NCBI GenBank assembly: GCA_023382055.1
Contig: JAMCQN010000151.1
Span: forward strand, 1 to 64,000
From: Chloroflexota bacterium
GTDB taxonomy: Bacteria; Chloroflexota; Anaerolineae; J036; Brachytrichaceae
Reading direction: 5' to 3'
DNA length: 64,000 nucleotides
Both the position numbers and the translations under genes were made by a program. The stretch's first letter is position 1. The number at the start of each line of letters is the position of its first letter. Positions 1-10,193 of this stretch are shown piece after piece. Under the pieces are notes generated by a model, which saw only the letters and a list, made by a program, of their open reading frames with translations, was not told where the DNA came from and ran no database searches.

Positions 1-94
1 TGTCGCCAAACTCGATGCCGACCGCATTCAGAAAGTTCGTCAACTCGTCCAGTGGTTCTTCTGGCGCATGCGCCTGTCGTTTCGACTTGCCCAT
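1..94 (-). CDS. N-terminal fragment of an unidentified protein (runs off window edge)
   Basis: Reverse complement of 1-94 reads MGKSKRQAHAPEEPLDELTNFLNAVGIEFGD... open to the window edge; lies downstream of scpA on the same strand. Too short to identify. Confidence 0.4.
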   Translation of the reverse strand, partial: MGKSKRQAHAPEEPLDELTNFLNAVGIEFGD

Positions 95-124
95 GCTATT
101 AGTCTAATCTGTGACAAAGTAGTA

Positions 125-934
125 CTAGTCAGTAAACACCTCATCTGTCATTATTTGATTGTCGCCATCCAATTCGACAGTATCCGGTGACGCCCATTCT
201 GCTTCCATTGGCGGCGCCTTCTCGATTGTGATATCGCCGAATGCCTGTTCCTGCCACGCGATGACCACGTTGCGTTTGAGTAACTCAAGCAACGCCAGCA
301 GGTTGATGACGATTTCAACGCGCAGATCTACTCCCAAGAGCACATCTGTAAACGTGATGCGCGGTTTTTGCGAGATGGCGGTTTCGATTCGCATGATGCA
401 ATCATTAACGGTAAACGGCAGCCGGGAAACTACGCCATCGACTGGCGGCGGCGGGAGCCACCGATCGACGACCCGTTGCATGGCGCGCGCCAGGATATCC
501 AGTGTCACGTCATCCAGCGGCAACTGGCGCGACTGGGGGCGTTCAAGCGGAGGCGGCTGTACCGGGAATGCGCGTATTCCCGCGATCTCTCGAGCCAGCA
601 GCCAGCGCGCAGTGCGCTTGTAGAGCTGGTATGCCCGTAGCTGAGAGACGAGATCGTCCTCATTCTGGTCGGATTCGTCCGCGTCATCGATGCGGTTGAA
701 CTGCGGCAATAGGGCCCGGCTTTTCAAGACGATCAAGCGGGCGGCAACGGCGACGAAATTGCTCAGCGTCTTGGGATCTCGACTCTGCATGGCGCTCATG
801 TATCCAAGGAACTGGTCTGCCACGCTCGCGATAGAGACAGCCGTAATCTCAAGGCGGCGCTCCTCAATCAGGTGAAGCAGCACGTCGAGCGGCCCTTCGT
901 AATTCGGCAGCCGTAAGGTGAAGTCCTCAGTCAT
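125..934 (-). CDS. scpA: Segregation and condensation protein A
   Basis: ScpA-type N-terminus (FTLRLPNYEGPLDVLLHLIEERRLEITAVSIASVADQFLGYM) and kleisin-like length of 269 aa. Confidence 0.93.
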   Translation of the reverse strand: MTEDFTLRLPNYEGPLDVLLHLIEERRLEITAVSIASVADQFLGYMSAMQSRDPKTLSNFVAVAARLIVLKSRALLPQFNRIDDADESDQNEDDLVSQLRAYQLYKRTARWLLAREIAGIRAFPVQPPPLERPQSRQLPLDDVTLDILARAMQRVVDRWLPPPPVDGVVSRLPFTVNDCIMRIETAISQKPRITFTDVLLGVDLRVEIVINLLALLELLKRNVVIAWQEQAFGDITIEKAPPMEAEWASPDTVELDGDNQIMTDEVFTD

Positions 935-2670
935 TATTTTCCATTTGGATAGAGCACTTGATAATCAAAGCCATTCATATGCACAGCCCGCACCCAATGA
1001 TAGTTCTGACCGAACGCGATCATCACATCCTGTGGGTAAAACTGCGCCCTGAAAATCGCCGCTCCAAAGGCTTTCTGTCTGATCATCGCTATCATCTTCG
1101 TCGTGTCAAGCATATCGTTCTTGGAGAGGTTCAGCAGTTGTGTTGGGTTGGTGACAACATCCTTGCCCGCGTTCAATGTCAGCATAGCCTCTTCGCTCCA
1201 GACCGGACCATTCACACTGCGGGCGATCTGAACCAGATCCCAGCCATTCTGGATATCCGCGGGATCGAGTAGATGTCCCAGTTGGGTATAACCGATCGAG
1301 TCGTAATAAGGGTATGGCGGATAGGATGATCGACCTGCCACACCGATGACATCAGCAACCTTCCCCAGCAGTCTGCCGCTGGTCGGCAGATGAATGTTGA
1401 GTGCAGCCTGCCACACAAACACACCGGCGCACAATATGGCCATAACGTTTGCGGCGAATCGCGCATTCTGTCTGTTTGTTTCCCCTCTCGCAGACGCTTT
1501 TTCGGCGAGTAGATCAGCGGTGCGTCGGACAAGACCGACTGTACATATACAGGAGGCGGCAATCGCCGCGATCAGGTAGGTTGGGCCGGCGCCCCACTTG
1601 CCTGTGAGCATACCCATCGCCGATCCAGAGAGGAAATAAAGCGACCAGGCTGTAATCTCGTTGAATGAACGCGCTCGGATGGCTCTAGCCGCATCCCACA
1701 CAACGTAAGCGGCGCTACAGACGATCAGCACGCCCTGCAACTGAAACCACTGGCCGTAGTAAAACCAGGTGCGTTGTATATCGTACTCATTGACATTAGC
1801 CAGCACCACGTTCAACCAGAAGTTTCCACCGGTCGCGGCGTTAAGCAATACGACTGCCAACAACGAAACCGCAGCGCTGGCTGCCAGTGCGATAAGAAAC
1901 CAGCGCGGCTTGCGCAAGAGTAGAAACAGGAAACCTGCCGCAAGCGCATCGACTGCCTGTAGCTTCGTAAATCCGGCGACGATTAGAAACGTAATGCCGG
2001 CCATGACATACCTGCGGGAATGTGGCGAATAATCGACAACGCGCTCGCCACTTGGTGGATCAAATGCGCGGTCGAGCAGATAAATCCCCGCGAATGCGAA
2101 CATCACCATCGGCATGTGAGCGCGCGCCAGCGGAGCAATTTCGTACACGTAATTCGCGGCGAAGAATGCCAGCGCAGCGATTAACGGGACGACGACACCG
2201 ATAATTCGCACGACACTAAACTGGCGATCCGACGCGTCAGCCCTGCGCATCTGGCGGCGCGCGGCCATGTAGATGAATACGCCTGTTATCAACGTCATGG
2301 CGAAGGCCACCACGCGCCCGACCCACAAATGAGGACCAAACAACCAGATCAAAGGGACGAGGATCAGCCGGTATACGGGCGGATAGTTGGATGAATAAAA
2401 AGGGAACGCAGCATTATCAAGATAGATGCTCTGCCCGCGCGCCAGGCGAATGGCATCGTATAACTCAAATCCTTCGCCCTGATCGTAGTCGAACGGGAAC
2501 CTGAACAATGACTGGCCATACGCCAGCAGCACCGCGAAATAACCCAGAAAGAGAGCCAGTACAAATAGCAGCGGTATTAATGAGAGCAGCTCATCAATGC
2601 CGACTCTTCCAGTCACGTGCCTTGCGCCGGACTGATGCATGGAATCTTCGTTTGTGCCAGGGATCGTCAT
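934..2670 (-). CDS. Multi-pass membrane protein, probable GT39/GT87-like glycosyltransferase
   Basis: 578 aa with many hydrophobic segments; early acidic motif (FDYDQGEGFELYDAIRLARGQSIY) and YPPVYR typical of dolichyl-P-mannose-type transferases. Stop overlaps the scpA start (TAATG). Confidence 0.7.
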   Translation of the reverse strand: MTIPGTNEDSMHQSGARHVTGRVGIDELLSLIPLLFVLALFLGYFAVLLAYGQSLFRFPFDYDQGEGFELYDAIRLARGQSIYLDNAAFPFYSSNYPPVYRLILVPLIWLFGPHLWVGRVVAFAMTLITGVFIYMAARRQMRRADASDRQFSVVRIIGVVVPLIAALAFFAANYVYEIAPLARAHMPMVMFAFAGIYLLDRAFDPPSGERVVDYSPHSRRYVMAGITFLIVAGFTKLQAVDALAAGFLFLLLRKPRWFLIALAASAAVSLLAVVLLNAATGGNFWLNVVLANVNEYDIQRTWFYYGQWFQLQGVLIVCSAAYVVWDAARAIRARSFNEITAWSLYFLSGSAMGMLTGKWGAGPTYLIAAIAASCICTVGLVRRTADLLAEKASARGETNRQNARFAANVMAILCAGVFVWQAALNIHLPTSGRLLGKVADVIGVAGRSSYPPYPYYDSIGYTQLGHLLDPADIQNGWDLVQIARSVNGPVWSEEAMLTLNAGKDVVTNPTQLLNLSKNDMLDTTKMIAMIRQKAFGAAIFRAQFYPQDVMIAFGQNYHWVRAVHMNGFDYQVLYPNGK

Positions 2671-2830
2671 CGAGCCTTGACTTTACCACGTGCTCGCGCT
2701 TTCTGTGTTGCTTCGCCCCATGACAGCCGTGACTCAGTCATCATCGGGCGCATTTCTTTGAAGGAGACACACCCAGTCTTGCAGCAATGCCTATATCGAT
2801 ACGAACGCAGCCGCCACTTACCGTTGCTGG

Positions 2831-3589
2831 CTACTCTTCTGAAATCTGGCCGCCATCGATTACTACGGCGTCACCGGTGATGAAGGATGCTTCGTCGGAT
2901 GCCAGGTAGGCGAACAGGTTTGCCACTTCATCGGGCGCGCCGTGGCGCCGCATGGGTATTTTTTGTAGATAGGCCTGCACGAATGACTCGTCAACACCGC
3001 CTTCAATCGCCATATCCGTCCGAATCGAACCTGGCGCGACGCTATTGACTCGAATGTTGTATGGCGCGAGCTCGATTGCCATGGTTTTTGTCAGCAGAAC
3101 CACAGCGCCTTTGGATGCGTTATACGCAACAAGGTCGCGTTCGCCGAGCAGCCCATTGGTCGATGCCATATTTATGATCGCGCCGCCCTGTCCGTGCTCG
3201 ATCATGACGCGTGCGACGCGCTGACCCAGCAGGAACATCGACTTCACGTTGACAGCCATCGTACGATCCCAGTCCGCTTCCGTCTGCTGAAGAAACGGCG
3301 CGAACAAAGCAATGCCGGCGTTATTCGCCAGGACATTAACCGTACCGAGTACGCTTGTCGCATACTGAACCAGTTGATCGCAAAACGATGCCTGGCTCAC
3401 ATCCCCGGCCAGGGCATACACATCACCCAACTCGCCCAACTCAGATGCTGCGGTTTCGAGCCGATCCCGGGCGATGTCGCACACCACGATGCGCGCGCCT
3501 TCGAGCAGGAACTTGCGGGCGATGGCTTTCCCGATGCCGCGTCCCGCCCCGGTGATGATCGCGTGTTTGCCCTGCAACCTGAGCGTCAT
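2831..3589 (-). CDS. SDR family NAD(P)-dependent oxidoreductase
   Basis: TGAGRGIGKAIA, NNAG, YNASKGAVVLLTK and C-terminal FITGDAVVIDGG motifs. Confidence 0.92.
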   Translation of the reverse strand: MTLRLQGKHAIITGAGRGIGKAIARKFLLEGARIVVCDIARDRLETAASELGELGDVYALAGDVSQASFCDQLVQYATSVLGTVNVLANNAGIALFAPFLQQTEADWDRTMAVNVKSMFLLGQRVARVMIEHGQGGAIINMASTNGLLGERDLVAYNASKGAVVLLTKTMAIELAPYNIRVNSVAPGSIRTDMAIEGGVDESFVQAYLQKIPMRRHGAPDEVANLFAYLASDEASFITGDAVVIDGGQISEE

Positions 3590-3656
3590 TGAGCACCTTC
3601 TGCGCTATGTGGCGCCAAGTGAGTATGCCCTTTCACTTGAACCACTCTCCTGTGAT

Positions 3657-4586
3657 TCAATGCATCTCCGCTTCCACACGGCCAAGTCCCTTGCGATAAT
3701 AATGGAAATGGACGTTGGGGTGGTCTGCCAGCAGCGACATCGGAACCGCAGCATCCGGTACTCTCCTGGAAATCATCAGGGCGGTAAGGCGCATACCGAA
3801 TGGATTGTCATGCATGCCCGCCTGCCAGATGGATACCTTTTCCGCCTTCCACGTCTCTACAGGACCTACCGAGGCTGCCTGCAGCGGCACCATAGACACA
3901 TTGCCGCCGCCGGACGTGCGCGCGTTCTGGATCACGGTCATGGGGTGCAGATCGACGATCCGTGTTTTCAGGCTTCGATATTCAGCCGGAGACGGCGGCG
4001 CTTCCTGATAAGGCCCTTTGCGCTGCGGCGGATCGTTGAATGCCCAGTGCTTCACCTCGCCTTGCCCACCCTGCATGACCATACAGCGGACGGCATCGTA
4101 ACTCCTGCTGTACGCATCCAGATCGCCCGTCGGGAAGTGCAGGTTGGAGGCCGGCATGCGTAAAGCCGGCTCGATACGGTTGAAACACATTTCGAGATCG
4201 GCGCGCGCGAAGGACAGTGGATGTGTTATTGGCACGGGCTGGCCATGCTCCACCCACTCATCCATGCCCCAGAAATGGGCATTCCGCAGGTCCAGTTCAA
4301 GCGCGTTTACGATACGCGCAACCAGCGGCAGTTGCTCAGTCGGCCCGATCGGTCCGCAGATTCCGGCTGGCCGGCTGGGCGTGGCTTGTTTCCAGGCCTG
4401 GATATACTCCAATGCTTCTGCCAGGTAGAAATCTTCCAGAGACTCGTAGAACGAAACCTGGAAACCGGGGCGCGCCAGTTGCATGAGATCGTGTTCATCA
4501 AGGCGTGCGGCATCGTTCAGGATAGCCGTATCCAGGGTGGTGTAGTCCCACCACCCTGGTGCGACTTTGCTGACTGTGCGAGACAT
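3657..4586 (-). CDS. Glucosamine-6-phosphate deaminase-like (NagB family)
   Basis: Motifs resemble Nag[14 protein letters not shown] (cf. MDEY) and KHWAFNDPP (cf. HIAFNEP); 309 aa. Confidence 0.78.
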   Translation of the reverse strand: MSRTVSKVAPGWWDYTTLDTAILNDAARLDEHDLMQLARPGFQVSFYESLEDFYLAEALEYIQAWKQATPSRPAGICGPIGPTEQLPLVARIVNALELDLRNAHFWGMDEWVEHGQPVPITHPLSFARADLEMCFNRIEPALRMPASNLHFPTGDLDAYSRSYDAVRCMVMQGGQGEVKHWAFNDPPQRKGPYQEAPPSPAEYRSLKTRIVDLHPMTVIQNARTSGGGNVSMVPLQAASVGPVETWKAEKVSIWQAGMHDNPFGMRLTALMISRRVPDAAVPMSLLADHPNVHFHYYRKGLGRVEAEMH

Positions 4587-4612
4587 CGTGTTCCTCCTGT
4601 GTCGAGATCGGG

Positions 4613-5428
4613 TTATGCGATGCTGTCCAATTCACGCTCGGTAGCAGAATCCACCCAACAGTCAGGGCCCAACAACAAACTCAGCGGATCCGCCTGGGCT
4701 GAGGCAAAACCGAGATGTGAATGGCGCCGCCATCCCTCCGCATACACAAAACGCTTTGACATGGCGCCTACCTGGCTCGCCATACTCTCCATTTCATACA
4801 AATACGAGTCCATGCCCTGGCTGACATCAAGCCAGTCTTTCTGCGTGCGATGCCGCCTGAGCATTTCCCGCTTATATTCCATCACAGAACGGACATTGAC
4901 ATACTGGCCTGGATGGATCAACCGTCTCAGTCCATCGCGCAGACCGTGCGGCATGGCGTGATAGATAACGGTTTCTCCATTCCATGGCGCAACCGGTGGA
5001 TCAACGGGGTAGTTGCGCATGCCGCGCGCGAAGGCGGCTGTTACCGCCAGCCTGCACGCATTGACATGATCCTCCATATAGTCCTGCGGGGACGGAACAA
5101 GCAATATGGAGGGTCTCACCTCTCGGATGACCGAAGCGACGCGTGCGAGCAGATGCGCCTCATACAGGATGCCCAGATCGTCGACCAGCGGCGGATGAAT
5201 GACAGCGCCGGCAATACGGGCAGAATCCGCAGCTTCGGCCATGCGCAGGCGGACGATTTCGTCGCGCTCATGTTCTGCAGTGCCGCAGGATCCATTGGCC
5301 AGATTCCACATATGAATCTCAGCGCCGGCGCCTTTCAACAGCAACAGAGTGCCTGCCATGGTGAACTCGATATCGTCCGGATGCGCCGCGATGGCCATGG
5401 CTACCCCTCTGTCGCCTGATCTATCCAC
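4613..5428 (-). CDS. PIG-L family deacetylase
   Basis: [30 protein letters not shown] zinc-binding N-terminal motif and DHVNACRLA. Confidence 0.9.
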   Translation of the reverse strand: MDRSGDRGVAMAIAAHPDDIEFTMAGTLLLLKGAGAEIHMWNLANGSCGTAEHERDEIVRLRMAEAADSARIAGAVIHPPLVDDLGILYEAHLLARVASVIREVRPSILLVPSPQDYMEDHVNACRLAVTAAFARGMRNYPVDPPVAPWNGETVIYHAMPHGLRDGLRRLIHPGQYVNVRSVMEYKREMLRRHRTQKDWLDVSQGMDSYLYEMESMASQVGAMSKRFVYAEGWRRHSHLGFASAQADPLSLLLGPDCWVDSATERELDSIA

Positions 5429-5476
5429 GCGTGTGACTCCTGCGAGGCGATGTGCACCTGCGCACCGCTTGTGCTG

Positions 5477-5860
5477 CTATTTGTCGCCGACGTAGGCGAT
5501 GACGTCGATCTCGACCATGATGCCCATCAACTGGCTTCCGACGGTGGTGCGCACCGGCTTCGGATCAGGAAAGTAGGATTCATAGACCTTGTTGAAACGA
5601 CTGAATAAGCTGAGGTCGCTCAGATGGACGGTGGTTTTTACGACATCGGCCATGGAGGCGCCTGCCGCCTCAAGTATCGCTCTTACATTCAGCAGCGTTT
5701 GTGCAGTCTGTTCCTCGATGGTTTCGCCTGCCAACTTGCGTGTAACCGGGTCATTCGGACCCTGTCCGGCCACGAATACGAAGTCGCCGACGCGAAGGCC
5801 CTGTGAATAGGGACCAGCGGGAATAGGCGCCTTCTCTGTGCGTATCTGTTGTTTAGCCAT
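5477..5860 (-). CDS. RidA family (reactive imine/enamine deaminase)
   Basis: PIPAGPYSQGLRVGDFVFVAGQGPNDP, R in KPVRTTVGSQL, C-terminal VEIDVIAYV. ATG at 5860 is preceded by GGAGAAACAA (ORF track start is 5887). Confidence 0.93.
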   Translation of the reverse strand: MAKQQIRTEKAPIPAGPYSQGLRVGDFVFVAGQGPNDPVTRKLAGETIEEQTAQTLLNVRAILEAAGASMADVVKTTVHLSDLSLFSRFNKVYESYFPDPKPVRTTVGSQLMGIMVEIDVIAYVGDK

Positions 5861-5905
5861 TTGTTTCTCCTTATCGGTGTAAGACACTCACGAATCAACC
5901 TGATG

Positions 5906-7186
5906 TCATGCGAGCCCACACCACTCGATCGCTGCATGTATGAATATCTCAACGAGCTGCAGGTAGTCTTTGATCTTGATATATTCGTCCGGCGAATGCG
6001 GCTGCCCGCCGCTGGGACCCAGCAGAATCATCGGTGTAGGGCTGAATAGATTGAAGATATGCCCATCGCATGCGAACAACGCGCCCTGCACAGTGGCCGG
6101 TCGGCGGCACACATCGGTTGTCAAGCGTATAAGCAGTTCGATACCTGGATGGCCGTCGGCGATATGGCTGCCGTCCAGCCAACGCACGGGCTGCCAGACC
6201 GGTTCAAATGCCGCCAGCACAGGATCATTCGCTTGCGCCTGGCGATAGTACGCCTGTATATCACGCAGCACGGCGTCTTCTGCCATACCCGGGTAGGTCT
6301 CCAGCCACACCGTTAACCAGGCCTGTGCCGGAACACGGTCGCCGAAGAATGGCAGTGTCACATCGCCGGCCTTCACCTGGTTGACCAGGATCGGCAACGT
6401 TGGATTGTCTTGATAGATCCCGGGTACGCTGCTGGCTTGCTGTCGATGCAATGCATAGTCATTCAACATAGAGATGAAACGCGCCACAGCGATGACCGGA
6501 TCGATTGGTCGATCGGGGCTGAAGCCCCAACCCGGTTTGCCGACAAACGTCACGCGCAGCATGAGACCGCCATGATGGGCCGGGCATACCGCCATATTGG
6601 TCGGTTCCGGCACAATCGCCAGATCGGCGTTGTACTTCAGACGGCCGGCAATCGTTCCGTTACAGCCTCCATATTCTTCGTCAACAACGCTCTCAACCAG
6701 CAGGTCGCCCTGCAACCGGATGCCAAGATCGTTCAGCGCCTTGACGGCCATGATCGAGGCGACCAGCCCTCCTTTCATATCATAAGCGCCCAATCCATAC
6801 AAACGTCCATCTGCTATCTCCCCACCCCACGGATCGTGCTGCCAGATATCCGGACCAACCGGCACCGTATCCATGTGACTGGAGAACAACAGCGAACGGC
6901 CCTTCCCAAGGCCGCGCCGGATCGCCATGACATTGGGCCGTCCCGTACACGGTCTGGCCGGCCAGTAGCGAGGGTGTTGGGCCAGGCCAGGCGCTGAACT
7001 AACGTCGTACACATCGACTTCGCACCCGAGCATGCGGAGCATGGCCGCGACCGCGAGCTGACCTTCGGTCTCATTGCCGCCAGGCGCCAGGTTCTCGGTG
7101 TTGATCGCAACGATGTACCTGAGGCTATCCAGCATGGTCTGCCTTTCGCGCTGTATCCATTCGCGTATCTGCTCATGCAACTGCAT
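5906..7186 (-). CDS. M20 family metallopeptidase (ArgE/DapE/carboxypeptidase-like)
   Basis: LLFSSHMDTVPVG, GLGAYDMKGGLVASIMA and VVDEEYGGCNGT metal-binding motifs. Confidence 0.9.
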   Translation of the reverse strand: MQLHEQIREWIQRERQTMLDSLRYIVAINTENLAPGGNETEGQLAVAAMLRMLGCEVDVYDVSSAPGLAQHPRYWPARPCTGRPNVMAIRRGLGKGRSLLFSSHMDTVPVGPDIWQHDPWGGEIADGRLYGLGAYDMKGGLVASIMAVKALNDLGIRLQGDLLVESVVDEEYGGCNGTIAGRLKYNADLAIVPEPTNMAVCPAHHGGLMLRVTFVGKPGWGFSPDRPIDPVIAVARFISMLNDYALHRQQASSVPGIYQDNPTLPILVNQVKAGDVTLPFFGDRVPAQAWLTVWLETYPGMAEDAVLRDIQAYYRQAQANDPVLAAFEPVWQPVRWLDGSHIADGHPGIELLIRLTTDVCRRPATVQGALFACDGHIFNLFSPTPMILLGPSGGQPHSPDEYIKIKDYLQLVEIFIHAAIEWCGLA

Positions 7187-7195
7187 CAGTCAACC

Positions 7196-8305
7196 TCAGG
7201 TTCGTTTCCCGCGTGCAAGAATGGGCCAGACTGTCGCAACACGCCCATTGCGCACGCCGATTAATTCATCCGCAAGGTTTACGGTCGTACAGACATGGAT
7301 GGGATAGAAGGCTACTTTATCGCCGATGCTGTAGCTCACGTCCGGACCCAGTTCTACAACGCCGTGTTCCTCGGACATGCTGACCACATAGGCATCCTGG
7401 CCGACGGCGCGTGCGTAACCTTTCAGATTCAACCGGGCGGGATTGCTGTCGCCGCAGAATGTTTTTGATCCGCCGTCGACGGTGGCCTTATTTCCAGCCG
7501 GGCGACTTACAACAGTGCACAGTATCGATAATGCGATGTCTTCGTATCGGATCGCGCCAATCTCGGCCATCATGTAGTCGCCGAAAATGTACGTGCCCGG
7601 CCTGACCTCGGTGACTCCCGGCGCCGCGGCCGCATAACGCGCCGTTGGGGTTGAGCCTACACTGATGTTGTCGATCGCAATACCGGCAGCGCGTAACTGA
7701 TCTGCAACCGCAACATAGAACTGGCCCTCTTCCCTGCCGAGTTCGGATGCCGGTCGTCCGCCTGCGCCGGCATAGAAGACACTGCGGAATCCAAAAATCC
7801 CGTCCAGCTTCAATCCCGGCAGTTGGGCGACCAGGCGGCATAGCGATTCCGCACGGTCAACAGGTACGCCCGACCGGTTCAGCCCGCCGTCGATCTCAAT
7901 GCGTACACCCAGCGTTGTGCCCGCCGCAACCGCAGCTTCGCTGAGTCCGCGCGCGCCAGTCTCGCTGTCTACACCAGCAATGATCTTGCACGTCTGCGCC
8001 AGGGCTGCAGCACGCCGCCATTTCTCACTGCCGATGATGGGGTAAGCGATAAAAATATCGCGAGCGCCGCCGGCGGCAAAGACTTCAGCTTCGGACACCT
8101 TGGCGACCGTGATGCCGGTCGCGCCTGCAGCCAATTGCATCCTGGCGATGTCCGGCGCCTTATGAGTCTTCACATGCGGACGCAGTCCAACGCCATGCGC
8201 GTGGATTGCCGATTGCCAGTCGCGGATGTTGTGTTCCATGCGGTCCAGGTCGACCAGCATTGCAGGCGTGTCCAGATCTTCTACCCGTGTTCCGACAGGT
8301 ACCAT
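7196..8305 (-). CDS. Alanine-racemase-fold PLP enzyme (D-threonine aldolase / D-serine dehydratase-like)
   Basis: LDTPAMLVDLDRMEHNI, LRPHVKTHKAPDIARMQ (PLP lysine region), HGVVELG, YPIHVCTTVNL. AGGAGG RBS just upstream. Confidence 0.87.
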   Translation of the reverse strand: MVPVGTRVEDLDTPAMLVDLDRMEHNIRDWQSAIHAHGVGLRPHVKTHKAPDIARMQLAAGATGITVAKVSEAEVFAAGGARDIFIAYPIIGSEKWRRAAALAQTCKIIAGVDSETGARGLSEAAVAAGTTLGVRIEIDGGLNRSGVPVDRAESLCRLVAQLPGLKLDGIFGFRSVFYAGAGGRPASELGREEGQFYVAVADQLRAAGIAIDNISVGSTPTARYAAAAPGVTEVRPGTYIFGDYMMAEIGAIRYEDIALSILCTVVSRPAGNKATVDGGSKTFCGDSNPARLNLKGYARAVGQDAYVVSMSEEHGVVELGPDVSYSIGDKVAFYPIHVCTTVNLADELIGVRNGRVATVWPILARGKRT

Positions 8306-8423
8306 CGCAGTGATCCTCCTGATGGCATTGTGCCACGTTGCGGCGGGAATGCAAGAGCACTAAATCGCACTCGTTACGCCCATCAACGTTTCACTTTATC
8401 GACGACCACCCGGTCCTGGCGTG

Positions 8424-9383
8424 TCAGGCGAATTTGCGCGGGTGCTCGTGTCTGGAGACTTCGTCCAGTTCAACCCGTTCCTGTGACGACAGGTTCCAGC
8501 CTAACGCACCCAGGTTCTCATCGACATGCTCGGGACGATCGGGCCCAATGATGATCGAAGTGATTTCCGGATGACTCAGTATCCAGGCCATGGCAACTTG
8601 CCCCGGCGTTTTACCGCGGGTGGCTGCCAGGTAGATCAGCTTCTGAACGATCTGGTCCGCCTGCTCTGACATTGCCAGTTCGAAATCATAAGAGCGAGAC
8701 CCGCCCGCCCAGGGAGTGCCAGCCGGCGGAGGTTGACCGCGCCGGAAAAGCCCGGTTAACAATCCGATTGCCAACGGGCTGTAGGTCATCATCCCCAGGC
8801 CGTATTTCCTGCACAGCGGCATAAGCTCCGGTTCAACCTCGGCGCGGTTCAGCAGGTTGTATTGCGGCTGGATTCCGATGAATGAATCCAGACCCCAGGC
8901 TTCACACTTCCAGAGAGCCTCGCATACCTGCCAGGCGTTGAAGTTGCAAGCGCCAAAGTAACGGATTTTGCCCTGCCGCGCCAGGTCGTCCATCGCTCGC
9001 ACGGTTTCTTCAATGGGCGTCGTTTCATCGAACCCGTGCAGCAGGTAGATGTCAATATGGTCCACCTCAAGCCGTTTCAGGCTGCGCTCCGCTTCGCGCA
9101 TGATGTGATACCGCGATGAACTGCGGTCATTCGGACCGGGCCCGATGCGGCTGTGCACCTTTGTAGTTAACACGATGTCGTCGCGTTTGCCTTTCAACGC
9201 TTTGGCGACAATCGATTCCGTGCCGTACACATTCGCGCAGTCGATAAAGTTAATGCCCTGTTCAATGGCTCGTTCGATTGTTCGAATGCACAACCCCTCG
9301 TCATTACGGCTGCCACGGAAGGCTGTGCCCAGACAGACAGGTGATACCTTCACACCGGCTTTACCTAAATTCCTGTACTCCAT
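8424..9383 (-). CDS. Aldo/keto reductase
   Basis: GINFIDCANVYGTES, HIDIYLLHGFDE, IGPDRPEHVDENL motifs. Confidence 0.93.
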   Translation of the reverse strand: MEYRNLGKAGVKVSPVCLGTAFRGSRNDEGLCIRTIERAIEQGINFIDCANVYGTESIVAKALKGKRDDIVLTTKVHSRIGPGPNDRSSSRYHIMREAERSLKRLEVDHIDIYLLHGFDETTPIEETVRAMDDLARQGKIRYFGACNFNAWQVCEALWKCEAWGLDSFIGIQPQYNLLNRAEVEPELMPLCRKYGLGMMTYSPLAIGLLTGLFRRGQPPPAGTPWAGGSRSYDFELAMSEQADQIVQKLIYLAATRGKTPGQVAMAWILSHPEITSIIIGPDRPEHVDENLGALGWNLSSQERVELDEVSRHEHPRKFA

Positions 9384-9423
9384 ACAACTCCCCGCTTATG
9401 TCGGTATCGGTTCGCAATTGCAT

Positions 9424-10176
9424 TCAACCTGTCGCGCCCTTGACGCTCCACACAGAACCGGTTGTATAAGTATTGCGCTCCGAAGTGAGTATTTCGACAA
9501 CTTCCGCAACCTCTTCCGGGTCAGAGTACCTTCCCAATGGCACGGGCGGATTGGCGATGTGTTCTGCGGAAAAACGCGGAACCACCATCTGCGTCAGCGC
9601 CCGGCCTGGTTCAACGCCATTCACGAAGATGCCCTGCTTGGAGTAGGCGTTGCCCAGTGAAGAAACGATGGACGTCACGGCGCCTTTCGAGGTGCTGTAG
9701 GGAACCTGGTTGGGAGAACCGAAGCGCGCGCCCGACGTGATGGTCACACAGCGGCCCCAGCCGCGCTCCAGCATATAGGGAATGGCCGCATGATGGGCAT
9801 AAAACACGCCATAGACATTGATTTTCAGCACGCGGTCAAAAAGCTCCGAAGTTTGCTCCAGGAAGGACAACTCCTTGCCCAGGATGCCCGCACAGCACAC
9901 CAGGATATCCAGGCGCCCGAAGGTCTCAACAGCCTTTGCCATCAACGCATTGACCGCAGATTCATCGGTCACATCCGTGTTCACGAAGATGGCCTTCTGG
10001 CCCAGCGCCTCAACTTCCTTGACAACATCATGACCGATATCCAGAACATCGGCGATTACGATATCGCGTCCTGCTTCGGCAATCCGTAATGCGCAGGCGC
10101 GCCCCAACCCGCGCGCTCCGCCGGTAACAACTGCGACACGCCGCTCTTTGGGCGCGGCAAAACGTAGATTTGGCAT
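9424..10176 (-). CDS. SDR family NAD(P)-dependent oxidoreductase
   Basis: TGGARGLGRACA, VCCAGILG, YSTSKGAVTSIV. Confidence 0.91.
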   Translation of the reverse strand: MPNLRFAAPKERRVAVVTGGARGLGRACALRIAEAGRDIVIADVLDIGHDVVKEVEALGQKAIFVNTDVTDESAVNALMAKAVETFGRLDILVCCAGILGKELSFLEQTSELFDRVLKINVYGVFYAHHAAIPYMLERGWGRCVTITSGARFGSPNQVPYSTSKGAVTSIVSSLGNAYSKQGIFVNGVEPGRALTQMVVPRFSAEHIANPPVPLGRYSDPEEVAEVVEILTSERNTYTTGSVWSVKGATG

Positions 10177-10193
10177 GGTTATCCTGCTTTTGT

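Noticed and set aside
159-623. Many long antisense ORFs opposite real genes (e.g. 159-623 +, 3474-4163 +, 6410-6997 +, 25191-26330 +, 32571-33272 +, 59441-60316 -)
   Set aside because: They are shadows of high-GC coding genes on the other strand, with low-complexity or Arg/Ser/Ala-rich translations and no recognisable motifs.
125-2670. Functional link between ScpA and the upstream membrane glycosyltransferase
   Set aside because: They overlap (TAATG), but this is probably simple translational coupling; no mechanistic link is supported.
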